A stretch of 64,000 bases of DNA from Penelope pileata (GCA_013396635.1 WBMW01004135.1:1636162-1700161), one strand, 5' to 3'. Counted from the first letter of the stretch, positions 49,104 through 61,763 are shown. Numbers and translations: made by a program. Notes: generated from the sequence alone by a model not told the origin.

Positions 49104-51573
49104 TCAAAAATAGTAGCCAAGTTTTTGCAGCAGACAACTTTCTGTCACATTTTATTACTCTGTCCGTTTTTTTACTAATACCTGTCTTCTAGCTTCATGA
49201 CTTTGAGTTCATATTATTTTCATGCTTCAATTAGAAAGAAGTAGATAGCCAGACTACCCAGGAAGGTAATGGAAAAGTCTTGTAGGTTGGCCTTAGTGGT
49301 GGAATTTATGGTTAAATGAAACTTTGAAATATACTATAAAACTTCTCCTTCCTTTGCTTAGTTTTACTTGAGGTCTCATAAGCAGTAATATGTAGAAATG
49401 CAAAACTTAATCAGCTAAAAAATAGAGCAAATCCCACATATCATTTTATGCAATACCAGGAGAGCAGAAATATATTTTCCTAACCAGAGGAAATTAACTA
49501 GGCAACAGTTCTATATCTATAATTTAAAGCAGTAAAATATGTATGGCAGAAACTAAAGCCACCTTAAAAGAATTCAGTGTAGCAGTATATCACAAATTAA
49601 TGAAATGGAGACGTTTTTAGAGCATGCAGCACTGAAGATATTAAAAGGGGTAGAATATTTCACCACATAGATAAGTCTGATAAATACTTTTAAAATCAAG
49701 CTTTTTTTCCCTGTTTAAAAGTGCAAGAGCTTGAATATTAGGAGAAAGCACACAGACAGTCATCAACATTTCTGATCAAATCTCAGCGTCGCTCCATAGA
49801 GATCAGGAATATTCCACTCCATCAGTGTGTGTAAACCTCTGATGTGGGCAGAGGAAAATCTGAATAAATCGAGAGGAAGGAATTATGGAGTCAGCTTTTA
49901 CTTTATTTCTCCTAAAACAGAACTGAAAGAGACTTAAAATACTTTATATTCCATGCTGTAGCCAAGCTGGGCACTATGGAATATTCAACTACCGCAGGTT
50001 TTTTAAATGCAATCAATTTACTGCTGCCAAATGTAGTAGGTTTATATACATCTGGGAAACATGCACCTACGGTGCTGATGAATTTCTCCTGACACTGCAC
50101 TGATTTCAAGAGAATGTTATTTTAAATTGGCAGCAGAGAGACGGGTAGAGAAGGATAAAGCCCTGAGGACGGCTGAATCAAAGAGAATTTCAAAAGAATT
50201 TTCCTGATGGTTCTTGGATAATATCACATGTTAGCTATTTTCAAAGCCAATAGTTTCCAACACACTTCCATTTATGGTATCAATAATTAAAAATACTTCT
50301 GTGGGAGATGAACGTACCTTACTGAGGAGAGAAATTGGAAAGCTATATTATTATCGTAAACACAGGAGATGCAAAAATCTTTGTCTCCATGGAAAAGCTA
50401 TGGAAACAGGGATATCTTATTTGCAACTATTGAGTGGTTACCATGAAACGTGACATGATTGTATGTGTATGTTCAAAGCATTATAGAACATGATCACATA
50501 GAAATTAAGGGCAGATCCTCAACTCTGCAGCGAGGCCAAACTAAGCCACCTGAAGATTTGGTCCTAAAACCCGAAGCCTGAGAGACAAAGCATAGAGAAA
50601 ATGTTTTGGATCAAATTCAGAGGTAAAAAACTAAGTTTAAAGAAAATTTAAATTACCAAAACTTAAACCTCATTATGTCCCACTCCCTGCCAGCACGTCC
50701 CTGCCAGCTACTAATGAATTTTTAAAATCTTTCCCCCACCCCACTGCGCACATCAGCTCTGAATCTGGCACCCTGAACCGTACGGCGCGTTGCAGTCTAA
50801 TTGTAACTCACATGTCAAGGGGCAAGAAGAAAGGAGTGTGGCGAGAGCACTGATAAATTTAACTCAACATTCCTCCAGCTACTCAGCAGTACAGCAGAGC
50901 CGTGAACTCCCCTCCACATTTTACATGGGTGTCAGTTACTTCAAAGGAATATATTCAAGCATGAGGGAGTCTGGCTCGCTCCCAGCTTATGCATCATTTG
51001 TGCCTGACTGTTTCTGGAGACCCACAGCAAAGCAAAGACTTCCTCCAGTTTGGGGCACGTTGTGGAGCTTTCTGGAGATGTTTTCTTAGGAGCACTGGAA
51101 CAGGGCAGCTGTGCACCTTTGCATGCAAAACATGTAGCTGGAGCCACAGCTCTCACCCTCTGCACTTCTTCCTTTTCTTCTATTTTTTTTTCTTTTTTAA
51201 TGTTTCCCTCCAGAATGCCCTGAGTACACCTTACAGATTAATGATGCACACCTGTTCAGCTTAACTCACAAATGTGCTCTTCCACCAGGTTTTGCCATGC
51301 TGTGCATACATGATTCCGTGTTTGGAAGCCACCTGGAGCAAGGGAAGAGGCAACCACTTGTCGCCAGCACATCACAGGCAGGGAGGGGATTTGGGGCAGG
51401 AGGAACAAGCATCGCTTCCAACGCACCAGTGCAGTCCTGGGCAAATGTGTGACCACCATGGCCACAGGGAATAGTGCAACTGCCATGAGGTAACATCAGG
51501 TTTTTGTGATCTTTTGAATCTTTCAACACTTGTGCCTCAACAACCCTTTCTTCATTGTTTTACCTTGTGATTA
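49104..51573. other. single-copy non-coding stretch
   Basis: No gene or mobile element is recognised. The longest frame here is under 100 codons. A T-rich tract occurs near 51181-51198. Confidence 0.55.
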
Positions 51574-51693
51574 ATGCCAGCAGGTCGAGGGAGGTGATCC
51601 TCCCCCTCTACTCTGCCCTGGTCAGGCCTCAGCTGGAGTACTGTATCCAGTTCTGGGCTCCCCTGTATAAGAAAGACAGGGACCTCCTGGAAA
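51574..51693 (+). mobile_element. CR1 LINE internal fragment (ORF2), lacking 3' end
   Basis: ATGCCAGCAGGTCGAGGGAG, GTGATCCTCCCCCTCTACTC, TGCCCTGGTCAGGCCTCAGC and TGGAGTACTGTATCCAGTTC follow the CR1 ORF2 sequence closely. They encode SRSREVILPLYSALVRPQLE and then YCIQFWAP, the known late ORF2 segment. The match ends at the ambiguous base (51694), about 0.6 kb before the expected 3' end. CR1 copies nearly always keep their 3' end, so the loss here points to a deletion or to an assembly join. Confidence 0.9.
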
Positions 51694-51694
51694 N
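51694..51694. other. ambiguous base (N), possible collapsed gap
   Basis: The only N in the window. It falls just where CR1 similarity stops and unrelated sequence begins. Confidence 0.95.
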
Positions 51695-52636
51695 GCTGAT
51701 CCGTTCCTGGAAAATTTTTAGTGGCACATGGAGAAGAGCTATTGTAACACTCGCAAGGGATCACCAAGCAATTCTTGATGAAACGTACAAAAACTGATTC
51801 AGGAATTTTTGTACACTTAAAGGTGATGTTTGTCATGACAGAAGTGCAGATTGCAAAGGTCACCTTTGTTTTTTTTAAGTCTTTGACTGAATGACAGATT
51901 TTAGAGCTAAAATTCAAACACTGAGGTTACAATCTCCAAAGACAGGTAAAAGCTTTAAGGCTATGACTATTGTTATTGTTTTTAATTATTTTTCTGGTAT
52001 CTGTAGGGCCCAAACTAGGCCCTTTGATATTTTGCCATCCTGCCAGTAATTAAGTGCCTAACTCTGTTAGCTTTCAAAAATCACAGCTTTAGGCTCTTAA
52101 GTAGGTTTGAGCTGATCTAGCATCAGGCTCCCTTTGAAAATGCCTTTACAGAGCAAAAGTGCAACAACTCAATTATGTGACGATGGTGCAAATACTGCAT
52201 TTTTTTCCTAAACAAACAATTATTGTATATTTCTGCCTAAATATCAAAGGGTAAGAATTATATTTCAGAAAAAAAGCACATTGTGGAAAGATTTTCTCCT
52301 CCCTTTTAGTGCAGTATGTCTACTTACACAGTCATTGGAAACTGTTTTCAGACTCAGCTATTTTGATCATCCCAGCTAATTGCTGTGTTGATTTAGTAGG
52401 TTGCTGTATTAAATTCAAAGATCTGAAGTAATAGGTACTTATTGCAATCAAACCTATGCACAAAATCAAGTCAACCTCTCATTGTTCTAGTGACTACTGT
52501 ACCCAAAATTACAAGAAAGACATTAGAAATCCTTTTTACGGACATCTCACATAACGTTATTCCTCAACCTTCCATCTTATTTAAAAGAAAAAAAATAATT
52601 AAAAAGGTTGGTGGTCTTTGGTGTCCTTATCCAAGA

Positions 52637-52668
52637 TCTGAGTGTCTGTTATGATTAAGACACTCAGA
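52637..52668. repeat. 11-bp perfect inverted repeat, 10-base loop
   Basis: TCTGAGTGTCT (52637-52647) and AGACACTCAGA (52658-52668) are exact reverse complements around a 10-base loop, followed by GGTCTTTTTT. It lies in AT-rich single-copy sequence. Confidence 0.85.
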
Positions 52669-53091
52669 GGTCTTTTTTCCTTTTCTTTTTCCTCTAGAAA
52701 TAGAGAATGTTGAAGATATGAGAAATGTGCCATGTTTGTCCTTGAAGTTACCGTCAGACTAGTGACAATGGCTGTATCACACGGTATTGTTGCTTTTATC
52801 AGCAAGTGCCCTGAGCATACATTAACATAATTGCAAACTGCATGAAAAGTGAACATGCAAAAATGTGATGCAATTGCCAATAGCCTCAAACATCTGTCCC
52901 AACAAAGTGTTCCTCCTCCTTATTTTAATTCTTATTATTTTAACAAGGTTAGTGAAGGAGAAACCATGTCACAGATGATATCTACATTTAGAGTGTCAGA
53001 ACAATTATTGATGCAAAATTGTTATCCAAGCAAATATGTGTCACATCTTGTTCACTTCCCATAACACCTGTTCATTTCGCTAACACGTTAT

Positions 53092-53132
53092 TCCCAGTTA
53101 AAGCCAGAACTCATTAGTCCCAGTTAAAGCCA
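53092..53132. repeat. partial tandem repeat, 26-bp period
   Basis: TCCCAGTTAAAGCCA occurs exactly twice, starting at 53092 and 53118. The sequence before each copy is also partly alike (GTTAT against CATTAG). Confidence 0.85.
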
Positions 53133-54869
53133 AACTGAAAGCTTAATATGCACATACAGCTGAAAACCTGAGAAGTTAACCAAAAAGTAGCACCACTCGA
53201 GCACAGCATACATCTCAAACTGGTGGGCAGCAAACTTCTGTACCAGCTATCAGAAAGAAACTGAGACAGAAAAATAGCAATAAACTAATAGCCACCCAGA
53301 CTTAAGAGTGGAGAACAAAGAGAAGAACTACCCAAAACAGCCAGAATTTTAGTCATGGTACTGAGACCTTCAAACCCACTACGTCAAGGAGCCCAGCACT
53401 TCTGGGGTACAACACATTTTGGTTTACCTCCTCAACAGGTAAATAAGGAAGGCTGTTATGGAGAAGATAATTTAACACATTTCAGATTTTACCTAAATGT
53501 TTTCTAACTCACTTTGGGGTTCTCCAGACCCAAGCCTAGACCTCCTGTCTCCCACCACATGCACGGAGGGCCACTGTCCCATTGCTTCCCAAACTGTTCA
53601 TATTTGCCACTGAGGAAAGTCAAACTCGCATTTCTGTGATACTCGAACACGCATTGTGAATTTGAGGGCATCTGCCCTGCAGACATACCGCTAACTGTAA
53701 CCCCAGGAGGCTTAAAGAAATATCAACACTCAAATTCATAGAGTAAAGGTCTGAAGAGGCAGCTCTGTGAACGGATAACTGCCCGGGGCTTTGCCAAGCA
53801 CAATATAGCTGTCACTTGTTATTATGTGAAAGATTTTCTGGAGAACAGTGTTTTTCATTTTGCATGTCAGAGACAGGGGGGAAAAAAATACATTTAGACA
53901 ACCATCTCCTTAAGAAAAGAGAAGAGAGCCGTGCAGCAGAGCTCACTTACCGGGGCTGGTTATTGTCAGGAGGTCAAGCTGCCGTCTCTGCTGAAAAACA
54001 AATTATAAAAGGAATTGTTAAAAGGGGACTAATTTTAGTGGGTCAGCTTAGACCTGCAAAGTAAGTGTTCTGACATTTATAGCAGAATTAATTACAAGTT
54101 ACATGGCTCACAGTAACTCTTTTGGACGGGATCCACATGTACTTTATGAGAAAGGAAAAAAAAAACTAGCTCAGTCCTTTTAATGTGTTTTTATTTGCAC
54201 TTATAAAGTGTTACAATTTCTTTTTTGGAGCATATACTTGAAATGGATAGCTAGAAGCACAGATGGACCGATATATTTATAAAAGTGGTTTCTGATTCTA
54301 CGGGGAAGGAGACAAGGAACCAAGACAAAAAACTCTTAGTTCTTTATTCATGTCAATCACTGACTCATAGTCTGTATGTGATCAAACAATTATATTGCCT
54401 TGGGGTAAACCTTTCAAAGACTTGTAAGGCGATCTAGACGAACTCAAGACTGATAAAAGGAAAGCTTTTTATCCCAAGCACAGTTAGCCCATGGATCACA
54501 TTGCCACCAGTTATCCCTCACCCCAAAGCTTGCCAGACCTGATCAACACTGAATATTTGTACAGATCACAAAATACAGTGATTTATGATGGCAAATATCA
54601 AGTTTAAACTGAATAGTGGTTTCTAGAAGGCTTGAAAACCTTCAGAGGGTAAGTCAACAACTACTAACAGATTTTTGCCTGGAACAAGCTATCCAGCCAA
54701 CGCCTCAGAGGTGGGAGGGTGCACTTGAGGTTCACATTCCCCTTTAACATGTAGTAAAGGCAGTTGCCTACTCCATGTTCCCAGCCTAGGGAGACTTTCC
54801 CTGCCATTACCACTCTGAAATCCATGTGCTCATGGACCATCATCTTTTCAACCTTTCTGAGAGTACTTT

Positions 54870-55287
54870 CATGGAATCATAGAATATCCTGAATTGGAAG
54901 AGACGTATAAGGATCATTGAGTCCAACTCCTGGCTCCACACAGGACCACCCAAAATTCAAACTCTATGACTAAGACCATTGTCCAAACACTCCTTGAACT
55001 CTGGCAACCTGGGGCCATGACCACTGCCCTGGGGAGCCTGTTCCATGCCTGACCACCCTCTGGTGAAGAACCTTTTCCTAACCCTCAACCCGACGCTCCC
55101 CTGATGCAGCTCCATGCCATTCCCTCAGGTCCTGTTGCTGACATCAGAGGGGTGAGATCAGTGCCTGCCCTCTCCTCCTCTATGAGGGAGCTATAGGCTG
55201 TCATGAGGCCTTCCCTCAGCCTCCTCTGCTTGGGGCTGAACAAACCAAATGAGCTTAGCTACTCCTTATACATCTTGTCCTCTAGAC
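54870..55287 (-). mobile_element. CR1 LINE, 3' part, interrupted by hAT element
   Basis: The plus strand begins CATGGAATCATAGAATATCC, then GGATCATTGAGTCCAACTCC, TGGCTCCACACAGGACCACC and CCTGGGGAGCCTGTTCCATG. This is the reversed 3' end of CR1, of the same type as the copy at 28905. It continues through GCTCCATGCCATTCCCTCAG and CCTCAGCCTCCTCTGCTTGG. At 55287 it is broken by a 210-bp insertion and appears to resume for a short way at 55498. The last CR1 bases before the break were duplicated on insertion. Confidence 0.93.
55280..55287. repeat. 8-bp target-site duplication, left copy (CTCTAGAC)
   Basis: Identical to 55498-55505. The 8-bp length and central TA fit hAT transposition. Confidence 0.87.
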
Positions 55288-55497
55288 CATGGCTGCCCAA
55301 CCTTTTGGCTTGTCTGGGCTGCATTGAGTGAAGAGGAATTGTCTTGGGCTGATGTTTTGTTTGCTGCTGAGTGATGGGTGTGCGCTGGCAGCCAGGTCAG
55401 TGGAGAAGAGCCACCTCCATGATGGCACAGCAGCAGGAGGCAAGGTGCATTATGAGCTGTCCTGGGCCACATGTGGCCTGCAGGCTGGATATGCCTG
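55288..55497. mobile_element. non-autonomous hAT (Charlie/Buster-like) element, 210 bp
   Basis: The insert begins CATGGCTGCCCAACC and ends GGCTGGATATGCCTG. Its end, reversed, reads CAGGCATATCCAGCC. Both ends fit the hAT-Charlie terminal repeat pattern CAGGGGTGTCCAACC (12 and 11 of 15 bases). Internal strings such as GGGCTGCATTGAGTGAAG and GGGCCACATGTGGCCTGCAG are also typical of that group. It is flanked by the exact 8-bp duplication CTCTAGAC (55280-55287 and 55498-55505), which has the central TA expected for Buster/Charlie-type hAT elements. It has no transposase frame, so it must have been moved in trans. Because it sits inside a CR1, it inserted after that CR1 did. Confidence 0.87.
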
Positions 55498-55525
55498 CTC
55501 TAGACCATCACCTGCAGAGCTATCC
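55498..55525 (-). mobile_element. CR1 LINE continuation after hAT insertion, with right target duplication
   Basis: It starts with the right copy of the target duplication (CTCTAGAC, 55498-55505). It continues CATCACCTGCAGAGCT, which loosely follows the CR1 string CCCTTCACCAGCTT expected after CTCTAGAC. Similarity is then lost, marking the approximate 5' truncation of this CR1. Confidence 0.6.
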
Positions 55526-56871
55526 CTCATCTCACAGACTGTTACTGCCTCTTCTCCCCAGCTCTAACTTTGTCTTCTCCCTAACTTTGCTCAACATTAG
55601 TGTGTCTAGCTGGCATTTCAGATTATACTGTCCAGTTTAATTTCTCTCTCCTAATCTGCTCAATAATGTCTGTGTTACTTTCATTTATTGTCAACCCTAT
55701 TGATCTTTTTCTAATCTAATTCTCATCATTACATTCACTGTATTCGCTGGGTGACAGCTGAAAGTCCTTGAGGAGGAAGCACTGACTTGGTATTCCCTAC
55801 AGTGAATGTTCTTCCCTGGAAATTATGACTGATGAAACTCCTTTCCAAACTCATAGTTTCTCTGTAAGTAGAGCTTCACTGGCTGAAGTGTGCAGACACA
55901 GTTGATCACCCAGTGGATATACTTGAGTTACATGCCCCAAACTGATTTTGGCCTCCTGGGAAGGCAAGAAGGGTGTCAGGCTGGACACACACATTTTTTG
56001 AAACTTTGCTAGCCTTCAGTACCTTAACCCTTGTACAGTGCAAATCATCTTTGAGAGAAACATCACTGCTGTCTGCTTTCATAATTACTCCTTGTTTGCT
56101 TAACTCTGACAAGGCATTTTGAGCATGACTTCAGCAGCGTGTTTGACATTTGCTTTATTATAAAACACTAAGGCCAAACTAAGCCAAGTATGCCAAGGTA
56201 TTGGTAAAATGGAGTAAAAGAATCTGCCCTGCTGCTTTGTGTCACCTCCGAAAGAGCCATTCAGAAAAGCTGCCCCAGCTCTGCTCGGGTCTGCTCACCG
56301 CAGACTTTTCCCAGAGAGCAATAAAGCAAAGTAAGGAATAGTGCAAATGAAGGACCTGCCTCCCCAGTGGGAGCTGTAAGAAGAAATGTCTCCTAATGAG
56401 TTGAATTTTATATAGATCCTGTGCCTTAATCCTGAGTCACACGTACAAAGCTATGAAATGCCAGGGCTTAGCACCCACTGGGCCAAAAGCTTTGCTTACA
56501 TTTCTCAGCATAACTAGAACTCCAAATGCTGTATATTTAATGAACAGCTAGAGTAGAAAATATGTATCCTAAACCCATACTCTGTGAAAGATTCTCTACT
56601 GGGAAAAAAGGTGGAATATAAGCAATCTGTGTTAAAGAAGGCTGCAAACTGTAGAGTGTTTGAATAGAGAGAAATGCATGTAGCTCAGCTGGCCCCCAAT
56701 CCGGACCTAAGGCTATTAGCTAGGGTTAAAAGAAGCATTAAATAAAAACCTAAATTTCTTAACTTTTTTGACACTGCAAAAAAATAAAAGCATACAGAAC
56801 AGACTAAACAAAATACGAAATAGAATGGAACTTTTCTTCCTGATAGGATGCTGCCTTCAAGCTGGCCTTGG

Positions 56872-56885
56872 AAAAAAAAAAAAAA
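56872..56885. repeat. A14 homopolymer
   Basis: A14 run in single-copy DNA, with no retroposed body seen. Confidence 0.85.
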
Positions 56886-57369
56886 GTTAACTACAGGTCC
56901 AGGAGATCTTTGTGTACGTGTTGAACTTTAAGCACAAGTTATTTCTCTGATTTCAAATGGAGCAGCACTGATATTTCACATCTAACACCTAAATGCTGCA
57001 AGGGTTTTGAAATGCCACCAGGCTCTTGGCCCTGCCTCCACCGAGGCAACTCTAGGCTGGAGCTCGGTGCTGGCTGCCTGACCTGGGCACCCAGGGAGAA
57101 AAAATTCCTCTGCTCTGACCTTCAGCAGACCTTGAAGAGGCTTCTCTGATTTACCACAGCAAGAGAAGCTTGCACACACTCACCCAAGCCCTGGAGAGGA
57201 GGAAACAGCAAAATGCATTTCAGAATTATGCATTTAAACATGCAAAAATGCACTAATTATGGATCCAATCACTTTCCAGAAATTCAAGCCTGCTCTCAGA
57301 TCTCAGGGGCTAGCTCTCTGCAGTTTCCAGGGCTCAGCTGGATGCAAGACGACTAGTAACTAAATGGAA

Positions 57370-57384
57370 TTTTTTTTTTTTTTT
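57370..57384. repeat. T15 homopolymer
   Basis: T15 run in AT-rich single-copy DNA. Confidence 0.85.
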
Positions 57385-60300
57385 AAATTGTACTGACACA
57401 CTTAGGAGTAGCTATAAAAGCAACAACATTCAGATTTAAAGAGAGAGATTACACAAAGTGTCAACGATTAATAAAATAATTGCACCAGAAATATCATGGC
57501 TGTGGGGCTTTACATATCCTCTCTTCTCCCTTCAGCAATGAAAGATGCAAATTGCAGCTGTTACCCCCTTCTAGCATGATCATCCTTTCCCTATTTTGAC
57601 AGATTTCTTGAAAGTCTCATCTCAAGATGTCTGGCTTTTTTTGATTTGCCTTTAGTAATTTTCCACTTCTCAAACACCTGCCCCTGAAGAGATGCTTGGG
57701 ACCATCCCAATCTTTAGGCAACCTTCTGTCCCAAGAATTACTATCAGAGCACTATAAAATATAACGTTATCATCCCTGGTCTGAGAAGAGGTGATAGTTT
57801 CCCAAATCACTAATGCTGCATTTCACCTACCTTGACAAAAAGGCATTCCACAAAAAACATTAAAATGATTTCCACGGCATCAGCCATCATGTATAAGAGG
57901 CAAACAGAAAGATTCCCTTTATCATCACAGCATCTCTAGTGCTATAATCCTATCTTACCCTTAAGGGGCAGCATCCTCATTTTCACTTTGCTGGCTATTT
58001 GAAAGCCCAAAGGCACGAGGAGACCATTGGTGATTCATACTGGCTTCCTATCTCATGCATTTTTCCATCATTGGTACTATCCAGAGGCACAGTCCCTACA
58101 GTGCAGGGCTTGCAGCAAACCTGCAGCAGATCGTGTTCACTTCCATAAAATTAACACAGTCTTTAATTAATGCAATAAGCACTGATGAGTAATAAATCAT
58201 ATTAAAATACAAGGAAGGCAAATTTTTAATAAATTAAGCATTGATTCACTCAATAAATATTAATCTATTAAGTATCAAGAATTCATTACATTTTAGAAAA
58301 CCTGTTTAAAAATCTAGCTGGTGATCTGGTCTAAAATGCGCAGAACGGTCCCTGTTCACTCATAATATGCACTTATTTTTAACTAATTCTATAAATTATC
58401 ATATTAAATAACTTGCATAAAAGCAAGCCTGAAATATTATTCTATTGCCATATGCAATTTTCTCGACAGATTCTAACTCACTCATTATATCACTTCCTAA
58501 ATTTCTCCTTGTAACTCCCTTTCTGAATACCTTCTTTCCCTTCCTTGATGTTGGTGGTCTTTAAAACACTTGCTGACTGGTGTCATTTAATTTTCACCTC
58601 AATTAACTCAGTGAGAGTCACAAAACTAGAAAAAAAAAACGTGGGGGGCGTAAATTAACTCATTCATTTTAAGTTTAGCTTATCTATGAGATGTTCTTTC
58701 ACACTCTGCTCTCTGCAGAGTTCCTCCAACCTTTTATATAGATGTGGGATGTGCTGCAGTTGCTTTGACTCTTATCTACAGATTAGCAAAAGAGAAGGAA
58801 AAAAAGCCAGATGCAAAGATGCCCCATGAGACTGATATGGAGCTGTTTCTGTAGCAACCGATGATTTTCTTCTCATGTAAGAATGAGCCTAGTCATATCT
58901 AATTCTGAATGTATCTGGGCCTCACTTGCCAGCCAAAGCTGTGTCAAGTATAAAGTCAATATAGTTAGAAGAGTGATAAAAAAAAAGCAATTATAAAGTC
59001 ATCTTCCTACTCCTACACTCCTCCTCTAGCCAGGATCCAAAAGATATCCTTACCCTTGCCTTCAGTCCCAGCCCTTCACCTTCAAGCCCCCAACACCCAG
59101 CAAAGACAGTAAGCATTTCACAGACAGCTGCTTTGCTGCAAGCTCCCTCTCCCATCCCATGCCCCCACATCCCAGGAGATGGCAGTGCTCTGACAGGGGC
59201 TCCCTAGGCTGCAGGGGCATCTAGACCTGCCTTGGGACTATCTACCTAAAACTATAGCTTTATGTGAGTCACCACATAAAGCTCCTAAGCGCAGAGCGGA
59301 GATCATCTTTGGAAAGCTCTTGTTGGGTTTGTGCCACTTCACTGCCTCCGCTCCGCAGGCGGCATTTTCTGAAGCTCTGAACCAAGGGCAGGCTGCCCAT
59401 CTCACCAGCACCGCCTCCCATAGGCCACCCATGCAAAGCTGGAATTGAGTCTCTGGGATCACAGGAAGGCTTTGTCTTCCTAAGCATGCTTTACCCAGCC
59501 TGGTCTCTTCCGTCAATCACTTCCATCCAAGTTTAATGTGGTTTAAACAGGTGTCTCTCCCTACCACCTTCAATCTACAACGCAATTCAGAGAGCTTAAG
59601 ATTGAAATCAAGTGCATGATTATTTTTTTTTTCCTGGAAAATTTGCCACAAGTTGTTTCTAATTTTGCTTCTTCCTTTTAACTTCTAAATTAGCACTCTT
59701 CTTCTATAAACAGGCTGTGTTTATAAGAGAAATTGAAAGCATTGAGGAAAAGGTTTAGGCTGTATCCCACTCATTTGCCTTATCACAAGACAGGTGACAA
59801 GCTGCGCACCTTGGTGCGTTCTGCTCATATGCAAAAGATGTTTCTGTAAACCTTTTTGTTGTTTGCATGTGGACATTTTAAGAAACATTCAGAGCTAATC
59901 AACATCTGGAAAAGCTTTCTACCGAAGGCCTAGATAAAGTGTTAGAAAAAATATAACGATGTGAGCATTTCACGTCTGTCTAGCTTTTCAAATGAGAGTT
60001 TCTCTGCTTACACTCTTCTTCCCTCCAGAAAGCATGACATCACCAAAGAATCTCAATTTAAGTAGTGACCCCAATATGATACTAATTCAAATCCTGTTAA
60101 AATGGATAATCAGATGATTTAAAGCTTTTTTTCTTTAATTTAAAATCACATTATGATGCCAAGCAATAATCTTTTCTTTCCATCCCGAAACCAGAAGCTT
60201 TTGTTCATAGAATGAAACAAAATCTCCCATTTTGTACTTCCTTTATTATTAGCTGCTAATGTTTCCTGGCTTCATGATAAAATGAACCAGTCAGCTTGTT

Positions 60301-61763
60301 GACACTTGACTGGGATTTTAGTAAATTGCATCTACTGTAGCCTACTCTGTGGAATCAATTATTGATAATATAGGTGTGGGAGAACATTTATAAAGTGATT
60401 TGGGATATGTTATCGCTCACGCTAAGAGCTATAATGAGCATTTAAAACCATTTTAACAGTGACCTCTACAGACATTTGATCTTTGCAATATTTGGTAATT
60501 TGATTCTGGTTTGGAATCAAAACCAAGTCCAAAGGATGAAAGGCAGCACCGATCCATTAAGCTACTTTACTCCTCCTTACATTTCACATATTCTTCTACT
60601 TAATATCTGACACCCGCGCATTCCTCTCACAGAGCCCGAGTGCCAGGGATGCACAGTATTTTCTTGTTTTTCAGAAACACTGCCAAATGAGTAACTAAAA
60701 CACATTCTTCTCCCTGTTTTAACTATTTATTTCCAGAATACAACACTCATGCTTAATGTATTATTTATTAACAAACTCCTCCCTAGTTTTCAGAGTCCTG
60801 CTGTGCTCAAAAGCTATTTAGAAAGAACATCAACACAGTGAAGACATGGGAAGTATTGAAAAAAACATGCAAGATATCTTCAGGCATATGAAAACACTCT
60901 TTAGTTCCTCTGGTGGTAGGAGTAAGCCACAGCCCCAGGGCCTTGGTGAGCAGATTACCGCTGAAAGCAGTGGATCACTGCCCAAAGCAACAGCCAGAGG
61001 AGCTCAGTAGCCACTCAGTGGAGGCTATTTTCCATGTGCACCCTCTTTTTTATTGGCCACACAAATTCTCAGTCTGTTCCCTATATTCTTGAGTGACACC
61101 TACTGGTGCTTTATCTATAAGTTGCCTTATTTACATATAAAGCACTCAAAGATAGTATCCAGAGCCTCACTGAACCACGAGGTTCAATCAAAAGAAGCCC
61201 ATCAGTTCACTATAAATATTTGCAATCACAGCAAGAAGTCATTAAGACTCTTATCTCTGGGAGGACGGAGAGAAGGAATGAGCTGCTTTGGAATGAACTG
61301 ATCCTTAACTTTGACAGTGAGTTAGAATATCTCTTTTCTATATTTCTGCCTTCGTAAATAATAATTAAGAAATAAAAATGAAAAAAAAAAGCATCCTCAT
61401 ACACCTAGGTGAAGTAACACAAAGGTGGAATTGTAGCAACTATGTTAATGATGTATATTATGCATACACAGTGCAGCCTCTAAGATGAGCACATAAAAGG
61501 ACACCCTTGATCATTTAATAGTGCAGTCTTTCAGCCACATCAAAATAAGCCTGCCAAAACCAAGCCCTTTATTGAATCCAAATGGCAAACGACCCAGAGC
61601 TCCCCACTTCACAAGATTCCACCTTCCCAGTTATTTCACGTCTGAAGTACATGCAGATAACCAGGGCTGTAGTCACCCCACATCCTGTATAGAGTATCTG
61701 AGTGTATGCACGCACACTGGTATTTCTGCCCCAGTAAAAACCGGGGAAGAACAGATGATACAG

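Larger units (their letters stand above)
51695..54869. other. single-copy non-coding stretch
   Basis: No gene is recognised. It holds an 11-bp hairpin (52637-52668) and a 15-bp direct repeat with 26-bp period (53092-53132). Otherwise it is ordinary AT-rich sequence. Confidence 0.55.
55526..61763. other. single-copy non-coding stretch, possible conserved elements
   Basis: No gene or transposon is recognised. Homopolymers include A14 at 56872-56885, T15 at 57370-57384 and a T10 run near 59626. The parts around 58140-58450 and 59620-60560 are AT-rich with many TAATTA/ATTAAT-type motifs and few simple repeats, as conserved enhancer sequence often is. Confidence 0.5.

Noticed and set aside
51555..51797. 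Plus-strand frame with SALVRPQLEYCIQFWAP
   Set aside because: This is a CR1 ORF2 fragment fused by chance to downstream sequence across an N.
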